Assembly: GCA_020720945.1 (NCBI GenBank)
Contig: DYNR01000001.1
Coordinates: forward strand, 4,268 to 30,852
DNA length: 26,585 nucleotides
Reading direction: 5' to 3'
Origin: Chthoniobacter flavus
GTDB taxonomy: Bacteria; Verrucomicrobiota; Verrucomicrobiia; Chthoniobacterales; DYNR01
Shown here: positions 7,154 through 14,774 of the stretch, piece after piece
How positions within the stretch are numbered: the first letter of the stretch is position 1
Layout: each line of letters opens with the position of its first letter
Notes under the pieces: model-generated
Seen by the model: the letters and a program-made list of their open reading frames with translations, nothing else
What the model was told of the DNA's origin: nothing
Databases searched by the model: none
Translations under genes and position numbers: made by a program

Positions 7154-8699
7154 ATGCCATCCGACACCAGCGAAAAAGGACTCGAAACCCTGATCATGCG
7201 CCACCTGACCGGGACGGATGGCTTGGTTTCTGACCCAGCGGGAGTCGTCGCCGAGGATGCGCCCGCCAAGGCTGGAAGTCGTTGGTTCGCGGGAAGCCCC
7301 CAAAGTTATGACCGCGAGTTTGCGGTGGATACGGCGCAACTCTTCGCCTTTCTCATGACGACCCAACCGGAGGAATGGGCGAAGTTGGGCATCGCAAATT
7401 ACAAAGACGAGCACGGTATGGCGCGGCAGAAGTTCCTCGCCCGATTGCAGGGGGAAATCACGCGGCGGGGAACGATTGATGTGTTGCGCAAAGGCATCAA
7501 ACACGGGCCGTTGAGCTTCGACCTTTTCTATGGCACGCCGTCGCCGGAGAATGCGAAGGCGGTGGAGCGACACGCGAAAAACCGTTTCAGCATCACGCGG
7601 CAACTCCATTTCAGTCGGGAAAACAAACGCTCGCTGGACTTGTGCGCCTTCATCAACGGACTGCCGCTCATCACCTTTGAACTAAAGAACAGCTTGACCA
7701 AGCAGACGGTCGAGGATGCCATCGAGCAATACAAACGGGACCGCGATCCCCGCGAGACGCTGTTCGCATTTGGCCGCTGTGTCGTTCACTTCGCAGTGGA
7801 CGACCACGAAGTGGCAATGTGCACCGCCCTCAAAGGCAAGGGCGGCACGGCGAAGGACTCATGGTTTCTCCCGTTTAACCAAGGCTGGAACGACGGGGCG
7901 GGCAATCCTCAGCAACGAGACCGACCCAAATAAACTCCACACGCTCAAGGGCGATCTGGACAAGGTGCAGGTTTATTCTCCCGAGCAAATCGACGCGCTG
8001 GTTGAGCTGTATCTTGGAGGAGCCGACCGCGATAAACTCGACCCGATCCTCGACGCCTGCGTGGCTGTTTACATTAACGACCTCGACGAAGACGGGCAGG
8101 TGGATTTCAAAGGGAAAGCGAAGGCATTTACCCGCACCTATGACTTCCTCGCCACGATCCTGCCTTATGGCATCCAAGACTGGGAAAAACTCTCGATCTT
8201 CCTGAACTTCCTCATCCCCAAGCTACCCGCACCGAAGGAGGAAGACCTCGCCAAAGGCATCCTCGAAGCCATTGATATGGACAGCTACCGCGCCGAAAAA
8301 AAAGCGACGATGGCAATCGCGCTGCCTGATGAACCTGGCGTGATTGACCCGGTTCCCGTGTCAGGCGGAGGTCGCAAGCCGGAGCCAGAAATGGACAAAC
8401 TCTCGAACATCGTGAACGAGTTTAACCAGCATTACGCGGGCGGCTACGCGGACCCCGAACGAACGCTCGGACGGATCCACGGCGAGATCCCACAAAAGGT
8501 TTCCGAAGATCAGGCTTACAAAAACGCCAAGCAGAACTCGGACCGGCAGAACGCGAAAATCGAGCATGACAAGGCACTCAAACGAGTAATCACTGCGATG
8601 TTCAAGGACGATGCCCAACTCTTCAAGCAGTTTCAGGACAACGAATCCTTCCGCCATTGGCTGACGGAAACGGTTTTTGGCATGACCTACGAGGAGTAG
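7154..8699 (+). pseudogene. hsdR: Type I restriction subunit HsdR, internally deleted and frameshifted
   Basis: The first frame (7154-7933) gives the HsdR nuclease domain: about 250 residues with the PD-(D/E)XK residues D162 and E176-x-K178 (ITFELKN), ending at the conserved block WFLPFNQGWNDGAGNP. The next frame (from about 7905 to 8699, about 264 residues) gives the conserved HsdR C-terminal region starting ILSNETDPNKLHTLKGD, with ILEAIDMDSYRAEKKA and ending WLTETVFGMTYEE. The whole DEAD-box translocase between these two blocks is absent (an estimated 450-550 residues from family length), and the join also changes frame, so the first frame stops at 7933. Translation of the N-terminal part alone would give a 259-residue nuclease fragment. 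Without the motor, ATP-driven DNA cleavage should be lost. An assembly error is the main alternative. Confidence 0.85.
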
Positions 8700-8731
8700 G
8701 AACTAATTTTTGCATAGCGAGTCGATAACAG

Positions 8732-8760
8732 ACGGATTATTAAAAAGTTATCCGTTTTTT
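8732..8760 (+). terminator. Probable terminator after the restriction-modification operon
   Basis: ACGGAT (8732-8737) pairs with ATCCGT (8750-8755), followed by a run of T to 8760. The stem is short (6 bp, 12-nt loop), so strength is uncertain, but it sits 33 nt after the hsdR stop. Confidence 0.5.
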
Positions 8761-8787
8761 CTCCACCCCATTTTGTGCGATCTTGGA

Positions 8788-8801
8788 GCCTGCGAGCAGG
8801 C
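8788..8801 (+). other. Short hairpin upstream of manA
   Basis: GCCTG / CAGGC pair around CGAG in the 8700-8880 gap. There is no T run after it, so it is not an obvious terminator. I see no convincing promoter in this gap. Confidence 0.25.
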
Positions 8802-8880
8802 GCAAAAATTTCTCGAATTGCTTCTCCCTATTGCCAAGAAAAATTTTTTCGGCTAATACACCTCCCTCCTTTTGCCACCA

Positions 8881-9822
8881 ATGAAACACTTTATCCAATT
8901 TGCACCGCTCCCGATGGAACGGGTTTGGGGGGGGCGCGAACTTGCCTCCTTGTTCGGAAAAAAATTGCCAGATGGGGTTCCCGTCGGCGAATCTTGGGAA
9001 ATCGTTGACCGCCCAGAAGCACAAAGCGTCGTCTGCTGCGGCGAATGGGAAGGCAAATCGCTCAACGACCTTTGGAAAAACCACAGGCAAGAAGTGTTTG
9101 GAACGGCCTACGCCAACCACCCTTCGGAACGCTTCCCAGTTTTGGTCAAACTGCTGGACGCAAGGGAAACGCTCTCTGTCCAAGTCCACCCGCCCGCGCA
9201 CCGTGCCGAAGCGCTCCGCGGCGAACCTAAAACGGAAATGTGGTATTTCCTGCGTGCCGATGAAGGGGCGTGCATTTATGCGGGTGTCCAAAATGGCGTG
9301 GATCGCGCGGAGTTTGAACGCCTCCTCGAAAAAGGTGGCGTAGAAAACGCCCTGATCCGCCTACCCGTCAAACCGGGCGAAAGCATTTTCATCCCCAGCG
9401 GCAGACTCCACGCCATCGGTGCCGGAACCGTCATCGCCGAAATCCAACAAAACAGCGACACCACCTACCGCGTGTTTGACTGGAACCGCCTGGGACTGGA
9501 CGGCAAACCGCGGGATTTGCATGTCCAAGAATCACTGGAATCCATTGATTTCGAGGATCATGCACCATCCCTGCAACCCGCCGAACAACCCTTGCTCGCC
9601 GATTGCCCTTACTTCCGCGTAGAAAAGAAAACCCTCTCGGGAAAAAGCTCGCTATCCCTCGGAGAAAAATTCCTTTTGTGGTGCGTAGCTTCCGGCAAAC
9701 TGATCATCGGAGAAGAAGAAATCCCGCCGGGCCATTTCCTCCTTTTGCCCGCAGGAAACTCGTTCGCCATCGATTGCGATAATTGCGAAATTTTAGAAAT
9801 CTCGCTGCCGGCGCAAGGCTGA
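8881..9822 (+). CDS. manA: Mannose-6-phosphate isomerase, class I
   Basis: Zinc-dependent, cytoplasmic interconversion of fructose 6-phosphate and mannose 6-phosphate, feeding GDP-mannose and related sugar nucleotides. The 313-residue length fits the short bacterial ManA type. Zinc ligands are visible: Q101 and H103 (SVQVHPP), E119 (KTEMWYF) and H177 (PSGRLHAIGAG); the conserved block RVFDWNR follows (197-203). A second cupin-like domain makes up about 220-313. The ATG at 8881 has no Shine-Dalgarno sequence; the start was chosen because MKHFIQFAPLPMERVWGG matches the family start. It is the first gene of a closely packed + strand run, 7 nt before purD. Confidence 0.93.
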   Translation: MKHFIQFAPLPMERVWGGRELASLFGKKLPDGVPVGESWEIVDRPEAQSVVCCGEWEGKSLNDLWKNHRQEVFGTAYANHPSERFPVLVKLLDARETLSVQVHPPAHRAEALRGEPKTEMWYFLRADEGACIYAGVQNGVDRAEFERLLEKGGVENALIRLPVKPGESIFIPSGRLHAIGAGTVIAEIQQNSDTTYRVFDWNRLGLDGKPRDLHVQESLESIDFEDHAPSLQPAEQPLLADCPYFRVEKKTLSGKSSLSLGEKFLLWCVASGKLIIGEEEIPPGHFLLLPAGNSFAIDCDNCEILEISLPAQG

Positions 9823-9829
9823 TTTTTTT

Positions 9830-11095
9830 ATGAAAGTAATGGTCGTCGGTAGCGGCGGACGCGAGCAAGCCTTGGCTTGGAAAATCTCTCGCTCTCCGAA
9901 GGTTGAAAAAGTCTTTTGCGTTCCCGGCAACGGGGGCACTCGTCCCCCGGCAGAAAATGTCCCCATCGGCGCTCTGGAAATCGAAAAACTCCGGGACTGG
10001 GCACTGGCAGAAAAAATTGGCCTGGTCGTCATCGGCCCGGACGACGCGCTGGCCCTCGGTGCAGCCGATGTTTTTTCTTCTGCCGGTATCCCGTGCTTCG
10101 GCCCCAAAAAAAATGCCGCCCGCCTGGAGTCATCGAAATCTTTTGCGAAGGATTTCATGCTGCGCCACGGCATCCCTTGCGCGAAGTCCCGTGTTTTCAC
10201 CGACAGCGACGAGGCGCGGGATTACCTTTTGCAGGCGAAGTATCCGCTCGTGGTCAAAGCGGACGGCCTAGCTCTCGGCAAAGGGGTCGTCATCGCGGAA
10301 ACGCCGGAGGAAGCACTCGCCGCGACCGGGAGGATGATGGACGCCAAGGAATTCGGCTCCGCAGGGGAAACCGTTGTCATTGAAGAGTTTTTGCGAGGAA
10401 CCGAATGTTCGATCCACGCCTTTATCGACGGCTCCAGCCACTTGCTTTGCCCTGACGCAAAAGACCACAAACGGGTCGGAGAGGGAGATGAAGGCCCGAA
10501 CACGGGTGGCATGGGCACCATTTCTCCTTCGGGCGCGGTGGACGAAACAATGCTCGCCCGCATCCGCGAAGAAGTCCTCGACCGTTTTGTTTGCGGCCTA
10601 AAAAAAGACGGGCTGGATTACCGCGGGATGCTTTTTCCAGGACTGATGATCACGGAAAACGGCCCCGTGGTTTTGGAGTTCAACTGCCGCTTCGGCGACC
10701 CGGAAACGCAAGTGCTCCTGCGCCGCCTCGAAAGCGACTTGGTGGAAATTTTGCTCGCGACCTGCGAAGGCCGCCTCTCCGAAATCTCCCCGACTTGGAG
10801 TAAAAATGCGGCCGCCTGCATCGTGATGGCATCCGCCGGTTACCCCGGGTCTTACGAAAAAAGCTTGCCGATTGAAGGGATTGACCTCGCGGAAGCTTCT
10901 GGGGACACCGTGGTTTTCCACGCCGGCACCGCATGGAAAAACGGGGAACTTGTCACCAATGGCGGACGCGTCCTCGGCGTCACGGCGACGGGCGAAACCT
11001 TGGAAGACGCGAGACGCAAAGCTTACGCCGCCGTCAACGAAATCCACTTCGACGGATGCTTTTGCCGCAGAGACATCGGCGGAGGAATCCTGTGA
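9830..11095 (+). CDS. purD: Phosphoribosylamine-glycine ligase (GAR synthetase)
   Basis: ATP-dependent joining of glycine to 5-phosphoribosylamine, the second step of de novo purine synthesis. The 421-residue length is typical. It has the N-domain start MVVGSGGREQALAW (the usual His of GGREHAL is Gln here), the ATP-grasp core with PLVVKADGLALGKGV (about 140-154), the glycine-rich GPNTGGMGT block and the metal-binding FNCRFGDPETQ. The start ATG follows a T run with no ribosome site. Its TGA overlaps the GTG of the next gene. Confidence 0.95.
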   Translation: MKVMVVGSGGREQALAWKISRSPKVEKVFCVPGNGGTRPPAENVPIGALEIEKLRDWALAEKIGLVVIGPDDALALGAADVFSSAGIPCFGPKKNAARLESSKSFAKDFMLRHGIPCAKSRVFTDSDEARDYLLQAKYPLVVKADGLALGKGVVIAETPEEALAATGRMMDAKEFGSAGETVVIEEFLRGTECSIHAFIDGSSHLLCPDAKDHKRVGEGDEGPNTGGMGTISPSGAVDETMLARIREEVLDRFVCGLKKDGLDYRGMLFPGLMITENGPVVLEFNCRFGDPETQVLLRRLESDLVEILLATCEGRLSEISPTWSKNAAACIVMASAGYPGSYEKSLPIEGIDLAEASGDTVVFHAGTAWKNGELVTNGGRVLGVTATGETLEDARRKAYAAVNEIHFDGCFCRRDIGGGIL

Positions 11096-12210
11096 CTTCA
11101 CGCACCCTTCCAGCCTTCCTCGCAAGCGCGGCGTTTTGCCTCTCCTGCGCCACAGCCCAAGACGGAAAAAATCTTCCAAACGAACCAGAAAAAATTTCGC
11201 CAAGCCGCCCGCTCCCCGAAACGACATCCCCTGTCCCCCTCGCTCCCGGCGACAAAAAAGGTGCGGTCAACTCTCTCAGCGATTCCCAGCTAGAACAAAC
11301 CATCCAAACGCTGAAGGAAAAATTTGTCACCCCATCGGCCGTCACCGACAAAGAAATGTTGCGGGCAAAACTCGATGGCTTGCTCCTGCGCTTGGGAAAC
11401 GGCGCCTCCCTCGAAGTCGGTGCCCCCGCCGAACAAAAAAAAATCCCCCACCGCTTCTTGGCGGAAGTCATTGACGGGCGCGCCGTTTACATCCGCCTCG
11501 GTGAAGTGAACGCCGATTCTTTGCCGCAAATCGACGCAGTTTTGCTGGGGCTAACCGAAAAAAAAATCTCGGCGGTAATCCTCGATTTGCGCTCCGTCCC
11601 TTACACCCAAGACTTTGAAACCGCAGCGGAAATCGCCCGCCGCTTTTCTCCCAAAGGCAAAGTCCTCTTCCGCCTAGAAAAACCGAGCGCGAAACAGGAA
11701 AGGATTTTCACCGCAAACCAAGACCCGATTGTTTCTGGCGTGCTCGTCGTTTTGACGGACTCGAAAACAGCCGGTGCCGCCGAAGTCGTCGCCTCCGTTT
11801 TGCGCGCCTCCGCCGGCGCGCTAATCATCGGTTCCCCCACGGCAGGGCAACCCGTGGAATTCGCCTCGTTCTCTTTGGGTGACGGCGTGAATCTGCAAGT
11901 CGCCGTCGCCGAAGCCGTCTCTGCCGACAACAGGAAAGCCTTCCCGAACGGGGTGCAACCGGATTTGCTCCTCGCACTGCCGGAAGAGGAGCTAGAAGAA
12001 ATTTTTCGCGCCTCCGCAGAAAGCGGTGTCGGTGATTTCGTGTTTGAAAAAGAACAACCCCGGATGAACGAAGCCGCCCTGATCTCCAACCTCAACCCCG
12101 AGCTGGAAGCGGCTTCTCCAAACGGAGAACAAAAAAAAATCCACTTGATTGACAAAGTGTTACAACGCGCCGTCGATATCGTGACCGCCATGAAATTTCT
12201 CCAAAAATGA
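11092..12210 (+). CDS. Exported S41-peptidase-like protein, catalytic residues missing
   Basis: A 372-residue protein with an N-terminal signal sequence (hydrophobic core about 6-18) and a possible signal-peptidase site at ATA-QD (after residue 22); Cys19 could alternatively be a weak lipoprotein site. The C-terminal half matches the tail-specific protease (S41/CtpA) domain: AVILDLRSVP, VLVVLTDSKTAGAAEVVASV and IIGSPTAGQPVEF. In active members the block reads GSASASE with the catalytic Ser and GxPTxGKGxVQ with the catalytic Lys. Here the Ser positions are T, G and A, and the Lys position is Q, so it is probably a non-catalytic homologue. The GTG start at 11092 overlaps the purD stop and has GGAGG just upstream; its TGA overlaps gmhB (ATGA). 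Confidence 0.75.
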   Translation: MTSRTLPAFLASAAFCLSCATAQDGKNLPNEPEKISPSRPLPETTSPVPLAPGDKKGAVNSLSDSQLEQTIQTLKEKFVTPSAVTDKEMLRAKLDGLLLRLGNGASLEVGAPAEQKKIPHRFLAEVIDGRAVYIRLGEVNADSLPQIDAVLLGLTEKKISAVILDLRSVPYTQDFETAAEIARRFSPKGKVLFRLEKPSAKQERIFTANQDPIVSGVLVVLTDSKTAGAAEVVASVLRASAGALIIGSPTAGQPVEFASFSLGDGVNLQVAVAEAVSADNRKAFPNGVQPDLLLALPEEELEEIFRASAESGVGDFVFEKEQPRMNEAALISNLNPELEAASPNGEQKKIHLIDKVLQRAVDIVTAMKFLQK

Positions 12211-12785
12211 AAGCTCCCGCACCGAAGAAAGCCGTTTTTTTCGACCGGGACGGGACGCTGATGGACGAAGTGCACTACTGCAACGACCCCGCAAAAGTCC
12301 GCGCCATCCCCGGCGCGCGCGAAGCCTTGCGCACCTTGCGCGAAGCGGGTTTTGCCCGCATCATCATCACCAACCAAAGCGGGATAGCCCGCGGCACGAT
12401 CACGATGGACCAATACCACGCCGTCCAAGCCGAACTGCTCCGCCAGTTAGACGGCGAAATCGACGCCGTCTATTTTTGCCCGGAAACACCAGAAAACGCG
12501 ACGCGCCGAAGGAAGCCGGAGCCCGGCATGGTGGAAGAAGCCTCCGCGGAGTTGGGTCTAGCCACCGCAGGTTCGTGGTTCGTCGGCGACAAAGAAATCG
12601 ACCTCCTCTGCGGGCGCGCCGCCGGCCTTTCCACCGCGCTCGTCCAAACCGGCTACGGGCAAACCAGCGACGAAAACCTGGCAGACCTAATTTGCCCAAC
12701 CGTCGTAGATGCCATCGAAAAAATTTTAGCGAGACCTCTGTTGTCTGTAACTGAGGAACAACGCAGGATGGCTGCAAAAGGATGA
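12207..12785 (+). CDS. gmhB: HAD-IIIA phosphatase, GmhB/HisB-N type
   Basis: A 192-residue HAD phosphatase resembling D-glycero-D-manno-heptose 1,7-bisphosphate 7-phosphatase, which acts in ADP-heptose synthesis for lipopolysaccharide. Motif I is FFDRDGTLMD (D13, D15), motif II ITNQSGIARG (about 54-63), the substrate loop includes RRKPEPGM, and motif IV is FVGDKEIDL. GmhB and HisB phosphatases normally carry a structural zinc loop of the form CxH...CxC; here only the first Cys (C91, in FCPETPENATRRRKP) remains. The ATG overlaps the stop of the upstream gene. Substrate assignment is moderate; histidinol-phosphate or another sugar phosphate is possible. Confidence 0.75.
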   Translation: MKAPAPKKAVFFDRDGTLMDEVHYCNDPAKVRAIPGAREALRTLREAGFARIIITNQSGIARGTITMDQYHAVQAELLRQLDGEIDAVYFCPETPENATRRRKPEPGMVEEASAELGLATAGSWFVGDKEIDLLCGRAAGLSTALVQTGYGQTSDENLADLICPTVVDAIEKILARPLLSVTEEQRRMAAKG

Positions 12786-12822
12786 GCAGATTTTGTTTAT
12801 GCTGTTTGTGAACATCTCCTAA

Positions 12823-14010
12823 ATGCAACCGAAAACCGAAAACAACCAAAAGCTCTCCCGCTGGCTCAACCGCGCGTTCTCCGCTCTTCTGGTCGCCGCC
12901 GGCTTCGGGTTTTCCGCCTTCTGGGCTTTCCCCACATTCCTCAAATCCGTTTCCTCCCGCTCTTGGCACGAAGTGCCAGCAAAAATTATCTCCTCGGAAG
13001 TCACCTCTCATTCGGGCAAAAACGGGCGGTCTTACGGGATCGATGTCACTTACGAATATACCTGGCAATCAAAAACATACAAATCAGACCGCTACGATTT
13101 CCTCAATTTTTCTTCGAGCGGAAGAGCCGATAAAGAGGCGGTCGTCCGCTCCCTCCCCGCAGGGAAAACCGTGCCCTGCTGGGTCAATCCGAAAAAACCG
13201 GAAGAGGCGGTGCTCTTTCCCGGCCTCGCCCTCGCCCATCTCGTCTTGCTGCTCCCCTTGGTTTTCTTTGTTGTCGGCTGCCTCTTCTTGATCCGTGGCC
13301 TGGATAAAACTTCCGCCCAAACCGCCCTCGCCCCTCCGGACGAACTCCTTTCGGTTCCTCTCCCGACAAACTTTCTCCACGATGCCTCCCTCCCTCTCGA
13401 ACTCAAACCCGCCCCCGTTTTTTGGAGCACCATCTCGCTCGCCGTTTTCGCCGTCCTGTGGAACTCCTTCGTTGTTTTTCTCCTCCAAGAAACTCTCGCA
13501 AAAAAAAACACGGACTGGCTCCCCTCGCTTTTTTCCGGGATTTTTTTCATTATCGGCATCGTTTTACTCTTCGCTGCACTCCGAAAAATTTTGGCTTTAA
13601 AAAACCCGCGTCCAAGCGTAAGTCTCTATCCACCAAGGGTTCATCCGGGTAGAAAACACGAGATTTCCTGGTCGATGACGGGAGATCCCCACCGGCTTGA
13701 ATCCCTCCGCATCAACCTCCGCTGCGTAAAAATTTCGATCGTCGGCAGCGGGAAACACCGCCGCGCAAAACGCGAAACGCTATTTGAAGAAACCCTCTTC
13801 GATTCCTCTTCACGCCCGGATTTCGCCGCGGGAGACAAACTGGGCTTCACCATGCCAAAAAACGCCCTGTCGAGCGGTGAGGCGGACGGCGGGACTGTCG
13901 TTTGGTTTTTCTCGTTTGAAGGTGCCTTCCCCCGCTGGCCAGACATGAAAGCAGAAATTCCATTTCCCGTTTATTCTTCCCCAAACCCCGTTTCTTTGAC
14001 CCCCGATTAA
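12823..14010 (+). CDS. DUF3592 membrane protein
   Basis: A 395-residue membrane protein with four predicted transmembrane helices at about 18-40, 137-158, 200-222 and 233-254. Between the first two lies an extracytoplasmic region (about 45-130) with the DUF3592 pattern: VPAKIISSEV, a tyrosine-rich strand (VTYEYTW), and a PCWVNPKKPEEAVL block. After the fourth helix comes a soluble domain of about 140 residues with a beta-rich look and basic patches. The function is unknown; the family is widespread. No Shine-Dalgarno sequence precedes the ATG. Its TAA abuts the birA ATG directly. Confidence 0.7.
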   Translation: MQPKTENNQKLSRWLNRAFSALLVAAGFGFSAFWAFPTFLKSVSSRSWHEVPAKIISSEVTSHSGKNGRSYGIDVTYEYTWQSKTYKSDRYDFLNFSSSGRADKEAVVRSLPAGKTVPCWVNPKKPEEAVLFPGLALAHLVLLLPLVFFVVGCLFLIRGLDKTSAQTALAPPDELLSVPLPTNFLHDASLPLELKPAPVFWSTISLAVFAVLWNSFVVFLLQETLAKKNTDWLPSLFSGIFFIIGIVLLFAALRKILALKNPRPSVSLYPPRVHPGRKHEISWSMTGDPHRLESLRINLRCVKISIVGSGKHRRAKRETLFEETLFDSSSRPDFAAGDKLGFTMPKNALSSGEADGGTVVWFFSFEGAFPRWPDMKAEIPFPVYSSPNPVSLTPD

Positions 14011-14763
14011 ATGAGCACCGCCCAAACCCCTCCTTCATGGCTCCTGAAGCGAGTGCCCCGCGCCCGCTCGACGAACGACTTGGCCAAAGACCTCGCACCA
14101 TGGCAGGCCATCTCCGCAGAAACGCAGGAGGCGGGACGAGGGCGTTACGGGAGAAAATTCGTTTGTTCCGAAGGCGGGGTTTGGCTCTCGGCGGTCGTCC
14201 CGATCCCAGGAGGCCCCGCCCGTTGGACTGGTCTCGCCCTGGCCGTCGGATGGGGAATCCTCGGTTGGCTGCGCTCCATCCCCGTCGAAGGCGCGCGCCT
14301 ACGCTGGCCAAACGACTTGATGGCAAACCAAAAAAAACTCGGCGGCATCCTGCTCGAACAGTCCTTGCCCGACCGTTGCGTCGTCGGCGTAGGAATCAAC
14401 ATTTTTAACGACCCGGCAACAGATGACCCTGAACTGGAAGGGGTTACAACCTGTTTGAAAGATTGCGCAGGAGATGCCAGCGCCCTGCCCCAGAAGGCGG
14501 AAGAGTGCATCCCTTTCATCTTGGAAGGCATCGCGAACGGATGGAAAAAAATGCACGACGCCGGGCTGGAAGGGATGACGGATGCCCTCAACGAATCATG
14601 GGGCGGAAAAAAACGGGTGGAAATCCGCCCTGTCGATGGTGCTCCCGTCTGCGGAGAAATGGTCGGCATTGACACCGAAGGCGCGATCGTGGTCGCCCTG
14701 CCCGACGGCGGGGGGCGTTCGTTTCCCGCGCACTGGATCGAACGGATGGTGGAGCTATCCTGA
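14011..14763 (+). CDS. birA: Biotin-[acetyl-CoA-carboxylase] ligase, catalytic form without repressor domain
   Basis: Activates biotin with ATP and transfers it to the biotin carrier of acetyl-CoA carboxylase. The 250 residues cover only the ligase domain and the small C-terminal domain, with no N-terminal helix-turn-helix, so it should not act as a biotin-operon repressor. Signature blocks are RSTNDLAKD, the biotinyl-AMP loop ETQEAGRGRYGRK, RLRWPNDLMANQKKLGGILL and VVGVGIN. The C-terminal SH3-like barrel is seen as KKRVEIR ... GEMVGIDTEGAIVV. It converges on recQ with an 11-nt gap and no room for an ordinary terminator. Confidence 0.93.
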   Translation: MSTAQTPPSWLLKRVPRARSTNDLAKDLAPWQAISAETQEAGRGRYGRKFVCSEGGVWLSAVVPIPGGPARWTGLALAVGWGILGWLRSIPVEGARLRWPNDLMANQKKLGGILLEQSLPDRCVVGVGINIFNDPATDDPELEGVTTCLKDCAGDASALPQKAEECIPFILEGIANGWKKMHDAGLEGMTDALNESWGGKKRVEIRPVDGAPVCGEMVGIDTEGAIVVALPDGGGRSFPAHWIERMVELS

Positions 14764-14774
14764 CCCCTGCGGCC

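Noticed and set aside
7716..8699. Second hsdR part as an independent gene starting at 7716
   Set aside because: The first about 60 codons are an out-of-frame reading of the nuclease domain; real homology begins at about 7905, which fits a deletion join and not a new gene.
8700..8880. Integration site or tRNA end at the border of the defence cluster
   Set aside because: No tRNA-like sequence, integrase gene or direct repeat was found in the gap; only a terminator and a short hairpin.
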